Shown here: one piece after another, positions 1-5,841 of the stretch
Numbering within the stretch: the first letter of the stretch is position 1
Layout of the letters: each line of letters starts with the position of its first letter
Origin: Bacilli bacterium
GTDB lineage: Bacteria; Bacillota_I; Bacilli_A; RF39; UBA660
Length of the DNA: 18,014 nt
Direction: 5' to 3'
Assembly: GCA_900766325.1 (NCBI GenBank)
Contig: CAAFVA010000012.1
Coordinates: 1-18,014, forward strand
Notes under the pieces: generated by a model
What the model saw: only the letters and a program-made list of their open reading frames with translations
Told to the model about the DNA's origin: nothing
Databases searched by the model: none
Position numbers and translations under genes: made by a program

Positions 1-1
1 T

Positions 2-277
2 ATAAAAATGCTTATGAATGGTAATTATCCATATTATTTAAAACAAAGAATACTAAGTGATAAGGGACATTTGTCTAACGAAGATGCTTCGTATTATTTA
101 TCAGAGTTTATAGGAGATAAGACAAAAACAATCGTTTTAGCCCATTTAAGTGATGATAATAATACTCATGAATTAGCGTTAAATACTTTAAAAGAAATTT
201 TGAAAAACAAGAACAAAAAGGTTAAGAATATTACGGTTGCAAAGCAAAAAACAAGAACGGATTGGATAGAAGTATGA
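2..277 (+). CDS. yycJ: YycJ/WalJ-type MBL-fold hydrolase, C-terminal part
   Basis: This is the C-terminal third of a metallo-beta-lactamase-fold protein; the 5' end lies outside the window. The frame is open from base 2, so the ATG at 8 is probably internal (Ile-Lys-Met-Leu-Met-Asn-Gly). Visible hallmarks are YPYYLKQRILSD, then GHLSNEDASYYL, then LAHLSDDNNTHELAL. These match the end of the YycJ/WalJ family (COG1235), where the His of AHLS is a late metal ligand. In Bacillota the family is a putative metal-dependent exonuclease encoded at the end of the walRK locus and linked to coordinating cell wall and DNA metabolism. The stop codon overlaps the rlmH start as ATGA, so translation of the two is probably coupled. 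This yycJ-rlmH order is common in Bacilli. Family assignment is strong; the catalytic N-terminal motifs cannot be checked here. Confidence 0.85.
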   Translation: MKMLMNGNYPYYLKQRILSDKGHLSNEDASYYLSEFIGDKTKTIVLAHLSDDNNTHELALNTLKEILKNKNKKVKNITVAKQKTRTDWIEV

Positions 278-720
278 TTAAAATAATATGCGTGGGTAAA
301 ATTAAAGAACGTTATTTTAAGGATGCAATAGATGAATATCAAAAAAGACTTTCAAAATATATTAAAATAGAAATTATAGAACTTCCTGATTATAACTATG
401 ATCCTTTAAAAACCGTTAATGAAGAAGGTAAAAACATTTTATCAAAAATAAGCGAAAAGGATTTCGTTATAACCTTAGAAATTAATGGTCAGCAGATGAA
501 TTCAAACGAATTTGCCAATTTTATGGAAAATAATTTAACTAAAAACATTACTTTTGTCATTGGTGCCTCTTATGGACTTTCACCTGATGTTATTAAAAGG
601 TCTAATTATCATTTATCTTTTTCTTCTTTTACGTTTCCGCATCAATTGTTTAGAATTATTTTGTTAGAGCAAGTATATAGAGCATTTAAGATAATAAATA
701 ACGAAAGCTACCACAAGTAG
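274..720 (+). CDS. rlmH: 23S rRNA (pseudouridine1915-N3)-methyltransferase RlmH
   Basis: A SPOUT-class SAM-dependent methyltransferase that methylates N3 of pseudouridine 1915 in helix 69 of 23S rRNA, acting on assembled 70S ribosomes in the cytoplasm. The N-terminus MIKIICVGKIKERYF is typical of the family. The C-terminal SAM-binding trefoil knot is visible as FVIGASYGLS, then SFSSFTFPHQLFRIILLEQ, then YRAFKIINNESYHK, with the conserved terminal YHK. Length is 148 residues against a usual 155-160, so it is slightly compact but complete. I chose the ATG at 274, not the upstream in-frame ATG at 262, because it gives the standard N-terminus and the common ATGA overlap with yycJ, with a weak GGATAG ribosome site before it. 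A hairpin spans the stop codon. ung follows 26 bases later, probably on the same transcript. Confidence 0.95.
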   Translation: MIKIICVGKIKERYFKDAIDEYQKRLSKYIKIEIIELPDYNYDPLKTVNEEGKNILSKISEKDFVITLEINGQQMNSNEFANFMENNLTKNITFVIGASYGLSPDVIKRSNYHLSFSSFTFPHQLFRIILLEQVYRAFKIINNESYHK

Positions 721-724
721 CTTT
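704..724 (+). other. Hairpin spanning the rlmH stop codon
   Basis: AAAGCTAC (704-711) and GTAGCTTT (717-724) form a perfect 8-bp stem with loop CACAA. The TAG stop (718-720) lies in the 3' arm. Only TTT ends the arm and ATAAG follows, so there is no proper U-tract and this is a poor intrinsic terminator. It could reduce readthrough into ung or protect the 3' end of a processed rlmH mRNA. Confidence 0.5.
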
Positions 725-746
725 ATAAGTACGCGGGGTGAATTTT

Positions 747-1397
747 ATGTTTCATAATAGCTGGGATTTAGTTTTGCATGATGAAATGCAAAAAAGTTAC
801 TTCAAATACATAAAAGAATTTATTAAGGAAGAAAGACTAAATAAAACTATTTTTCCGCCTGCTAAAGATTTGTTTAACGCCTTTAAATTAACTGATTTTA
901 ACGACGTTAAAGTAGTAATCTTAGGGCAGGATCCATATCATGGTGAAAACGAGGCAATGGGGCTTTCTTTTTCTGTAAGACGTGGTGTTAGAACTCCGCC
1001 GTCGTTAAAAAACATATTCAAAGAATTAAAAGATGATTTGGGCATTGAAAGAGTTGATACTGATTTATCAGACTGGGCAGAACAAGGAGTGTTTTTACTT
1101 AATACGGTTTTAACGGTAGAGAAGGATAAAGCTAACTCCCATAAAGATATTGGCTGGGAAATATTTACTGATTATGTTATAAAACAAATAAACGATAGAT
1201 TAAATAACGTCGTGTTTATTCTTTGGGGAAGACAAGCCAGGGATAAAAAAAGAATTATAACAAATCCTAGTCATTATATCATTGAATCAGCCCATCCGTC
1301 TCCTTTGTCGGCTTATAATGGTTTTTTTGGTAGTAGACCGTTTTCAAAAACAAATAAATTTTTAATTGAACACGGAAAAGAAAAAATTAATTTTTAA
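747..1397 (+). CDS. ung: Uracil-DNA glycosylase, family 1
   Basis: Removes uracil from DNA by cleaving the N-glycosidic bond, the first step of base-excision repair after cytosine deamination or dUTP misincorporation. Both family-1 active-site motifs are present: GQDPYHG (residues 60-66, with catalytic Asp62 activating water) and HPSPLSA (His183 onward, the minor-groove/leaving-group His loop). The uracil-pocket segment GVFLLNTVLTVE and the FILWG strand are also typical. The 216-residue length fits the family (about 220). An in-frame GTG at 738 exists, but GGGGTG at 735-740 reads better as the ribosome site for the ATG at 747. It sits just downstream of rlmH and ends at a strong palindromic terminator facing a convergent gene. 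Confidence 0.96.
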   Translation: MFHNSWDLVLHDEMQKSYFKYIKEFIKEERLNKTIFPPAKDLFNAFKLTDFNDVKVVILGQDPYHGENEAMGLSFSVRRGVRTPPSLKNIFKELKDDLGIERVDTDLSDWAEQGVFLLNTVLTVEKDKANSHKDIGWEIFTDYVIKQINDRLNNVVFILWGRQARDKKRIITNPSHYIIESAHPSPLSAYNGFFGSRPFSKTNKFLIEHGKEKINF

Positions 1398-1401
1398 CGT
1401 T

Positions 1402-1434
1402 AAAAAGGTACGTTTTTTAAAAACGTACCTTTAA
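1402..1434. terminator. Bidirectional terminator between ung and the LemA-like gene
   Basis: A near-perfect palindrome: AAAAGGTACG runs into a T-run, and A-run then CGTACCTTT closes it. The stem is over 12 bp with a minimal loop. On the minus strand the stem is followed by a T-run, and on the plus strand by TTTAATATTT, so it can end both converging transcripts. It touches the stop codon of the minus-strand gene at 1431. Confidence 0.85.
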
Positions 1435-1964
1435 TATTTAAAATCTTTATAATCACTATCACTAATACTTTTTTTATCAAAAAATTCTTTTTCTTTGATT
1501 CTTTTTATAAATGAGATTATGTTTTGAGGAAAACTTTTTATAAGTTTATTATATTTTAAAGCAGTATCATTATAATACTCTTTATAAGCGTTTAGCTTAT
1601 CTTCGGTCTCGTTTATTTCAAACGCAATCGTTTGAAATTCATCACTATTTTGTAGTTTTTTATATTTATCTTTAATTAAATAGAATTCGTTAATATACAC
1701 TAATAGTTTTCTATCTAGTTCCATCATACTAATATTTGGATTAGATAAATCAGATACATTTTCATAAATTTGTTTATCAGTATTAAGTACGTTCTTTATT
1801 ATTTTTTCAGAATCTTGTACTAAGGCACGTCTTTTAATAAGCGTACTATTTATTTTTTCCTCTACGTTTTCTAGTTTTACTTTAATAAATAATAATTTAT
1901 CACGATAAAGGGCCCATAAAAACAAAACTATGCATATTATTAAGGTTACGATTATTATTACCAT
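1431..1964 (-). CDS. LemA-family membrane protein
   Basis: A 177-residue protein with one N-terminal membrane segment (about residues 2-20, VIIIVTLIICIVLFLWAL) followed by a charged, almost wholly helical domain. The layout and the late signature YNDTALKYNKLIKSFPQNII match the LemA family (PF04011), whose hallmark is YNxxVxxYNxxixxFPxNii near the C-terminus. The middle region (QNSDEFQTIAFEINETEDKL) fits the usual 'Lq.eL..iE..i' helix. LemA proteins are membrane-anchored four-helix bundles of unclear role, often linked to envelope processes. The usual YPDLKA stretch is not obvious, so this is a divergent member. It lies downstream of gerQ in the same direction but has its own promoter (1991-2019). 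Ribosome site AAGGTAG precedes the ATG. Family call is fairly secure; function is unknown. Confidence 0.75.
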   Translation of the reverse strand: MVIIIVTLIICIVLFLWALYRDKLLFIKVKLENVEEKINSTLIKRRALVQDSEKIIKNVLNTDKQIYENVSDLSNPNISMMELDRKLLVYINEFYLIKDKYKKLQNSDEFQTIAFEINETEDKLNAYKEYYNDTALKYNKLIKSFPQNIISFIKRIKEKEFFDKKSISDSDYKDFKY

Positions 1965-1990
1965 TTGTATCTACCTTTCTTCTATCAATG

Positions 1991-2019
1991 ATTATAACAA
2001 AACTAAATAATATTTACAA
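1991..2019 (-). promoter_or_regulatory. Extended -10 sigma-A promoter of the LemA-like gene
   Basis: On the minus strand, TTGTAA (2014-2019) and TATAAT (1991-1996) are separated by exactly 17 bases. TG sits one base upstream of the -10 (TGTTATAAT), an extended -10. It lies 27 bases upstream of the start codon, which suits the 1431-1964 gene. Confidence 0.7.
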
Positions 2020-2033
2020 GATGTTTAGTTTTG
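1998..2033 (-). terminator. Inverted repeat after gerQ overlapping the next promoter
   Basis: Arms CAAAACTAAA (1998-2007) and TTTAGTTTTG (2024-2033) are exact 10-base inverted complements around a 16-base centre. One arm covers the gerQ stop codon (2025-2027), so this may be the gerQ terminator, though its U-tract is poor. The -35 box of the following promoter lies in the loop and one arm lies in its spacer, so an operator role is an alternative. Confidence 0.5.
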
Positions 2034-2441
2034 AGGATAATACTCTGGACTATAATTTATTTTTTCATCAAATTCTACATAATTAAGATAAATCATTAGT
2101 AGCAAATACCATTTTCCGTTTTTAGGATCACTTACTATAATATGATCTCTTCCAGCGGCTTCTATTATGCCAGTATATGTTTTGTCACGCCATTCTACTG
2201 AATCTGGATACGAAAAATATAAAGTCGCTAGTTTTCCGCGATTAAGTCTTAAAATGTTTTCGACGTAAGATTGTTCTAGTGCAAGCATGTTATCATTGGC
2301 TTGTATGGTTGCTAAATTATTGTTGCTAGCGTTATTAGTATTTGCACTTGGCATTGATGCTACACCGCCCATTGCGGTAGCTTGAAGCCCACTTGCTCCT
2401 AGGTTTGGATAAGTGGGATTAGAATAATAATTTGTGTTCAT
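2025..2441 (-). CDS. gerQ: Spore coat protein GerQ
   Basis: A 138-residue protein. The N-terminal 55 residues are low-complexity and rich in Asn, Ala, Gly and Ser. The conserved domain follows from about residue 58: SYVENILRLNRGKLATLYF, then GIIEAAGRDHIIVSDPKNGK, then WYLLLMIYLNYVEFDEKINY. This closely matches GerQ (YwdL) of Bacillus, an inner-coat protein needed for normal germination through the cortex-lytic enzyme CwlJ and cross-linked by transglutaminase Tgl. In Bacillus gerQ is expressed in the mother cell under sigma-E. The N-terminal tail is not Gln-rich as in Bacillus, so cross-linking may differ. A strong ribosome site (AAGGAGA, 2451-2457 on the complement) lies 9 bases before the ATG. 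Neither cwlJ nor tgl is nearby. Its presence argues for an endospore-forming lineage. Confidence 0.93.
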   Translation of the reverse strand: MNTNYYSNPTYPNLGASGLQATAMGGVASMPSANTNNASNNNLATIQANDNMLALEQSYVENILRLNRGKLATLYFSYPDSVEWRDKTYTGIIEAAGRDHIIVSDPKNGKWYLLLMIYLNYVEFDEKINYSPEYYPQN

Positions 2442-2473
2442 AAAATAAAATCTCCTTTTTTATAATTCGTTTA

Positions 2474-2502
2474 AATATATGATTGAATTAAAATATTTAT
2501 AC
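2474..2502 (-). promoter_or_regulatory. Candidate sigma-E-type sporulation promoter of gerQ
   Basis: On the minus strand, CATATATT (2474-2481) matches the sigma-E -10 consensus CATACAnT at all but one position. A GTATAAA element (2496-2502) lies exactly 14 bases upstream, the usual sigma-E spacing, with the ATA core of the -35. The predicted start is near 2467, giving a leader of about 25 bases containing the ribosome site. The match is by eye; AT-richness makes chance matches possible. Confidence 0.5.
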
Positions 2503-2512
2503 ATGTTATAAT
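2483..2512 (+). promoter_or_regulatory. Extended -10 sigma-A promoter of pduL
   Basis: TTGAAT (2483-2488), an 18-base spacer, then TATAAT (2507-2512) preceded by TGT, giving TGTTATAAT. The predicted start is near 2519, leaving a leader of about 20 bases with ribosome site AGGAGAG before the ATG at 2538. It interleaves with the divergent gerQ promoter. Confidence 0.75.
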
Positions 2513-2537
2513 TAATCTTGGATAGGAGAGATGTTAA

Positions 2538-3104
2538 ATGTTAGTTAAGGTAGGAGTATCTGCAAGGCACGTACACGTAACTGAAGAAGATGTTGAAATT
2601 TTATTTGGTAAAGACTATAAACTTTCTAAGAAAGTTGATTTAAGTCAACCAGGTCAGTTTGCGTGCTTTGAACAGGTAACTATTAAAGGCCCGAAAGGAT
2701 CAATTCAAAGGGTAAGAATACTAGGACCAGAAAGGGATAAAACACAAGTAGAAGTATCAAAAACAGATACGTTTAGCTTAGGTATAAATCCTCCGGTTAG
2801 AAATTCTGGTGATCTAGAAGGTGCGGCAGAAATAACTATTATCGGTCCTAAAGGAGAAATTACTAAAAACGCTGCTATAATCGCGGCAAGGCACGTACAT
2901 GCTACTAAAGAAGATGCTAAAAAATATGGTTTTGAAGGCAAGGAATTCGTAAGTTTAGTTGTAAAAGGAGAAAAACCGGGAATACTAGAAAACGTATACG
3001 TTAGAATAAGCGATAAGTTTTCTTTAGAAGTTCATTTGGATACTGATGATGCAAACGCGTTTTTAATAAAAAATGGTGATGAAACTGAGTTAATAGTTAA
3101 ATAA
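2538..3104 (+). CDS. pduL: PduL-type phosphotransacylase (phosphate acetyl/propanoyltransferase)
   Basis: Interconverts acyl-CoA and acyl phosphate (acetyl or propanoyl). Together with an acetate kinase it makes ATP from acetyl-CoA. PduL is unrelated to Pta and binds zinc through His motifs in two beta-barrel halves. Both are visible: ARHVHVT (His11, His13) near the start and AARHVHAT (His119, His121) opening the second half. Other conserved segments are LSQPGQFA, PVRNSGDLEGA and FSLEVHLDTDDANAF. At 188 residues it begins directly at the catalytic domain, with no N-terminal encapsulation peptide. No microcompartment shell gene is present, so a cytosolic role in acetate fermentation is inferred. 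The next gene starts 13 bases after the stop, implying an operon. Confidence 0.93.
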   Translation: MLVKVGVSARHVHVTEEDVEILFGKDYKLSKKVDLSQPGQFACFEQVTIKGPKGSIQRVRILGPERDKTQVEVSKTDTFSLGINPPVRNSGDLEGAAEITIIGPKGEITKNAAIIAARHVHATKEDAKKYGFEGKEFVSLVVKGEKPGILENVYVRISDKFSLEVHLDTDDANAFLIKNGDETELIVK

Positions 3105-3117
3105 AAGGGATGAGGAT

Positions 3118-4359
3118 ATGAAATATGAATTTAAAGTTGGAATTTCAAAAGATGAGTATGATAAATTTGTAAAAAGCTACCCATCCACATCATTTATGCA
3201 AACTTCATCTTGGGCTTTAGTTAAGAGTTCGTGGCTTCATGATTTCGTTGGTATGTATCGTGATAAAACCTTGGTTGGAACAGCTTTAGTTCTTAAAAGA
3301 AGATTATTCTTAAATAAGAGTCTTTTTTATGTCCCAAGAGGTTTTGTAATTGACTATTATGACGAGGAATTATTAACTACGTTTATTTCTGAATTAAAAG
3401 CTTATGCTAAAAAAAATAACGCCATAACGATAAAAATAGATCCGTTTATTTGCTTTAATGAAGATAATATTCAAAACATTAAAAAAGATAAAGGTATAGA
3501 AATAAGAAAGCCTTTTATGAAAGATACTAATTATATAGTAAAAAGATTAGAAGAAAATGGTTTTAAGCACGGTGGATATAAAAAAGAGGTTAATGCTTAC
3601 ATACAGCCAAGATACACAATGGCAATTGCTTTAAAAAATAAAGATGGAAAGTTTTTAAGCAAAGAAGAATTAAGAATGAGTTTTCCTAAAAACACTAGAA
3701 ATTATATTGGTACTTATCAGGATGAAAGAGGGGTAGAGTTTAGTTATTCTACTAATCCTGATGATGTTAAAGATTTGATAAGTGTTCTTAAATGTACTGA
3801 AAAAAGACAACACATAGCACTTAGAAACGAAGCGTATTTTAAAAAGGTCATGGAACTTTTTCCTTCAAATGCCGTGCTTTTTTTTGCAAGGGTTGACGTT
3901 GATAAGTACGTTAAGTTTTTAAAAAAGGATATGACCGAGCATGAAAATAAAAAAGAGTTTTGTGAAAAACAGATTAAAGAAGCACTTGATATTAAAGATA
4001 AGTACGGTAATAAGCCACTTGCGGGAGCAACGATCGTTATGATGCCAACTTGTAATAGTGGGATTAAAGTAGCATCGTTTCTTTATGCGGGGACTAATAC
4101 CGAAATATTACCATCATTAAAAATAACTAACGGGCTTATGTATTATAGGTTATGTTACTGTTTGGAAAGAAATTGTGATTATTGTGATTTAGGCGGTGTT
4201 GACGGTTCGTTAAATGATCATTTGTCTACCTTTAAATCAAAGTTCAATCCTGAGGTTTTGGAACTTGTAGGTGAGTTTGATTTAGTAGTTAGTAAGTTTT
4301 GGTTTAGGGTGTTTAATTTAGCAATGAGAACGTTACGTTTTATTCGCTCGAAAAGGTAA
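3118..4359 (+). CDS. FemA/FemB-family peptidoglycan bridge aminoacyltransferase
   Basis: A 413-residue protein resembling the Fem family (FemA, FemB, FemX, MurM), which uses aminoacyl-tRNA to add amino acids to the stem-peptide lysine of lipid II at the inner membrane face. Family-like features are the N-terminal SFMQTSSWALVK (the 'xxQxxxW' opening of the first GNAT-like fold), LFYVPRGFVIDY, AITIKIDPF, and in the second fold FPKNTRNYIG and LKITNGLMYYRLCYCLE followed by YCDLGGVDGSL, a very characteristic late segment. A charged helical stretch (about residues 260-295) fits the helical arm between subdomains. Length matches the usual 400-420. No transmembrane segment is seen. The attached residue and bridge position cannot be told from sequence. 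It is co-transcribed with pduL (ribosome site GAGG), with no obvious functional link. Confidence 0.88.
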   Translation: MKYEFKVGISKDEYDKFVKSYPSTSFMQTSSWALVKSSWLHDFVGMYRDKTLVGTALVLKRRLFLNKSLFYVPRGFVIDYYDEELLTTFISELKAYAKKNNAITIKIDPFICFNEDNIQNIKKDKGIEIRKPFMKDTNYIVKRLEENGFKHGGYKKEVNAYIQPRYTMAIALKNKDGKFLSKEELRMSFPKNTRNYIGTYQDERGVEFSYSTNPDDVKDLISVLKCTEKRQHIALRNEAYFKKVMELFPSNAVLFFARVDVDKYVKFLKKDMTEHENKKEFCEKQIKEALDIKDKYGNKPLAGATIVMMPTCNSGIKVASFLYAGTNTEILPSLKITNGLMYYRLCYCLERNCDYCDLGGVDGSLNDHLSTFKSKFNPEVLELVGEFDLVVSKFWFRVFNLAMRTLRFIRSKR

Positions 4360-4366
4360 TTAATAC

Positions 4367-4395
4367 TTGACATAACGTTGTTTTAGAAATATAAT
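4367..4395 (+). promoter_or_regulatory. Consensus sigma-A promoter
   Basis: TTGACA (4367-4372), 17 bases, TATAAT (4390-4395): both hexamers match the sigma-A consensus exactly at ideal spacing, the best promoter in the window. It begins 8 bases after the FemA/B-like stop codon. Transcription would start near 4402, running through about 100 non-coding bases to a hairpin terminator and then to the small ORF at 4564. Confidence 0.88.
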
Positions 4396-4401
4396 ATCTC
4401 T

Positions 4402-4513
4402 TATCTTAATATGTTTTATAACTGTTTTTAATAATTTGTGTAAACGTTATAAATATTTAAGAATATAATATACTATGGTATTATCAAAAGAACTTTAATA
4501 TAGTTCTTTTTCT
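4402..4513 (+). ncRNA. Possible small RNA or attenuated leader
   Basis: The stretch between the consensus promoter and the first hairpin terminator would be a transcript of about 110 bases without a convincing ORF. It is very AT-rich and has no fold I recognise as 6S RNA, a T-box or a riboswitch. Possible secondary starts lie within it, for example the extended -10 TGGTATTAT at 4476-4484. It may be a stand-alone small RNA, or the leader of the 4564 ORF with termination as a control step. Supported only by the promoter and terminator. Confidence 0.3.
4486..4513 (+). terminator. Intrinsic terminator upstream of the small ORF
   Basis: AAAAGAACT (4486-4494), a 7-base loop and AGTTCTTTT (4502-4510) make a perfect 9-bp stem followed by TCT. 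The stem is rich in A-T pairs and so only moderately stable. The core AGAACTTTAAtATAGTTCT nearly repeats the hairpin after the small ORF (4717-4740). Confidence 0.65.
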
Positions 4514-4563
4514 AACTTTATATTGTAGTAGTATGTATTTTGTTAGAGAGGAGATGAGTAAAC

Positions 4564-4731
4564 ATGTCGATAGAGGACGCTTATGAGTTATATTATGATA
4601 AAAGAATTAATGCCGGAGAATTGGTGATATTAATATGTGATATTAAAGAAGCATCTCAAGCAGAAAAAATAGGTAAAATAAGTAGTTATAAAGATGATAA
4701 GGAAAAACAAACAGTTAGAACTTTAAAATAA
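4564..4731 (+). CDS. Small hypothetical protein, 55 residues
   Basis: A short ORF starting MSIEDAYELYYDKRINAGEL and continuing VILICDIKEASQAEKIGK to a charged tail ending QTVRTLK. Support for it being real: a strong ribosome site (GAGAGGAG, about 4548-4555) at normal spacing, normal AT-rich codon use, the only open frame between a consensus promoter and a terminator, and a terminator placed exactly at its stop codon. There is no signal peptide or membrane segment. It is mixed-charge, with a short hydrophobic patch (ELVILICDI). I do not recognise a family. The first half could be a helical DNA- or protein-binding element, but nothing specific supports that. Confidence 0.6.
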   Translation: MSIEDAYELYYDKRINAGELVILICDIKEASQAEKIGKISSYKDDKEKQTVRTLK

Positions 4732-4740
4732 GTTCTTTTT
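4717..4740 (+). terminator. Terminator overlapping the small ORF stop codon
   Basis: AGAACTT (4717-4723), a 6-base loop, AAGTTCT (4730-4736), then TTTT. The TAA stop (4729-4731) lies at the loop/3' arm junction, so the last codons encode the 5' arm. It is nearly identical to the hairpin at 4486-4510. Confidence 0.75.
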
Positions 4741-4750
4741 ATTATATAAT
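4722..4750 (+). promoter_or_regulatory. Possible sigma-A promoter of dusB
   Basis: TTTAAA (4722-4727), 17 bases, TATAAT (4745-4750). The -10 is perfect and the -35 is 4 of 6. It overlaps the preceding terminator and lies 17 bases before the dusB start, giving a very short leader with ribosome site AGGTGG. Confidence 0.45.
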
Positions 4751-4766
4751 AAAACAGGTGGTTTAG

Positions 4767-5753
4767 ATGTTTAAGATTGGTAATGTTGAAATTGAAAACA
4801 ACGTATGCCTAGCTCCAATGGCTGGCGTTTGTAATAGTGCTTTTAGAAGAATTATAAAAGAAATGGGATGTGGTCTTTTATACGCTGAAATGGTAAGTGA
4901 TAAGGCTATTTGCTATGATAATGAAAAAACCATGGATATGCTTTATATGACAGAAGAAGAAAGACCGATTGCACAACAAATATTTGGGAGTGATGTTGAT
5001 AGTTTTGTTAAAGCTGCTAAAATAATTGAAGATACGATGCATCCTGATATTATAGATATAAACATGGGATGTCCAGTGCCTAAGGTTGCAATTCGTGCTC
5101 AAGCTGGATCAGCACTTTTAAAAGATCCAAAAAAAATATATGAGATAGTACGGGCTGTTAAAGAGTCTGTAAGTGTTCCTGTAACCGTTAAAATAAGAAG
5201 TGGTTGGGATAAAAATAGTATTAATGCGATTGAGGTAGCTAAAATATGTGAAAAGGCTGGGGCCTCAGCAATAGCGGTACATCCTAGAACACGCAGCCAG
5301 GGGTATAGTGGAGAGGCAGACCGGAATATTATAAAAATGGTCAAGGAAAACGTAAGTATTCCCGTAATTGGTAATGGTGATATTAAAACGTTAGATGATG
5401 CAATTAGAATGACCAAAGAAACAAATTGTGATGCGGTTATGATAGGAAGGGGAGTTCTTGGTAACCCTTATTTGATTAAACAAATAGTAACTTATTTTAA
5501 AACTGGGGAAAAACTTCCGGACCAAACGCCAATAAATAAACTTGAAACTTGTTTAAAACATTTTAATTATTTATTAGAGATTAAACCCGAGAAAGTTGCG
5601 GTATTGGAAATGAGAACTCACGCATCCTGGTACTTAAAAGGTTTGCCAGGGGCGGTAAAAGTTAAACAAAAATTATACAAGGTTAAATCAAAAGAAGAAT
5701 TTATTAGCATGATTAAAGAATATATGGAAAATTTATACCAAAATATGGTATAA
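4767..5753 (+). CDS. dusB: tRNA-dihydrouridine synthase, DusB type
   Basis: An FMN-dependent enzyme that reduces specific uridines in tRNA D-loops to dihydrouridine using NAD(P)H. It is a TIM barrel with a C-terminal helical tRNA-binding domain. Hallmarks: LAPMAGVCNSAFR (FMN site, residue 16 on), AEMVSDKA, INMGCPVPKV with catalytic Cys102, VKIRSGWD with Lys142, HPRTRSQGYSG with His172, GNGDI, and GRGVLGNP. The 328-residue length is normal. One oddity: between PKV and AGSALL there are five residues (AIRAQ) where Bacillus DusB has four, and the Bacillus 'HGRTR' reads HPRTR here; these look like lineage variants, not damage. The start follows AGGTGG. It probably has its own promoter (4722-4750). 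A hairpin spans the stop codon. Confidence 0.95.
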   Translation: MFKIGNVEIENNVCLAPMAGVCNSAFRRIIKEMGCGLLYAEMVSDKAICYDNEKTMDMLYMTEEERPIAQQIFGSDVDSFVKAAKIIEDTMHPDIIDINMGCPVPKVAIRAQAGSALLKDPKKIYEIVRAVKESVSVPVTVKIRSGWDKNSINAIEVAKICEKAGASAIAVHPRTRSQGYSGEADRNIIKMVKENVSIPVIGNGDIKTLDDAIRMTKETNCDAVMIGRGVLGNPYLIKQIVTYFKTGEKLPDQTPINKLETCLKHFNYLLEIKPEKVAVLEMRTHASWYLKGLPGAVKVKQKLYKVKSKEEFISMIKEYMENLYQNMV

Positions 5754-5754
5754 T
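5725..5754 (+). promoter_or_regulatory. Extended -10 promoter for the permease-TM2 gene
   Basis: TGGTATAAT (5746-5754) is an extended -10 with a perfect TATAAT. TGGAAA (5725-5730) is 18 bases upstream and matches the -35 at 4 of 6. Predicted transcription starts about 80 bases before the ATG at 5842. It overlaps the dusB stop-codon hairpin. Confidence 0.5.
5733..5753 (+). terminator. Hairpin at the dusB stop codon
   Basis: TTATACCA (5733-5740), loop AAATA, TGGTATAA (5746-5753): a perfect 8-bp stem ending in the TAA stop, followed by only TTTAATC. It is a weak terminator at best. The same bases form the -10 of the next promoter. Confidence 0.45.
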
Positions 5755-5841
5755 TTAATCGTAGGACAAGGTTATGAATATGGTGCGTATTTGTCATAAT
5801 TTTGGCCCAAAAAAGAAATAATATATTATTAGGGAGGAAAG

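Noticed and set aside
275..277. Mollicutes-type code with TGA as tryptophan
   Set aside because: TGA serves as the yycJ stop in a typical ATGA overlap with rlmH, all conserved tryptophans are TGG, and no conserved gene needs TGA readthrough.
738..746. GTG start for ung, adding three residues
   Set aside because: The GGGGTG containing it is correctly placed as the ribosome site for the ATG at 747.
2705..2941. Minus-strand ORF inside pduL, and similar antisense ORFs inside dusB, the permease, clpC, cysS, gap, the Ig-repeat gene and pgk
   Set aside because: Each lies wholly or almost wholly opposite a clearly recognised gene, lacks a convincing ribosome site, and shows no protein-like motif.
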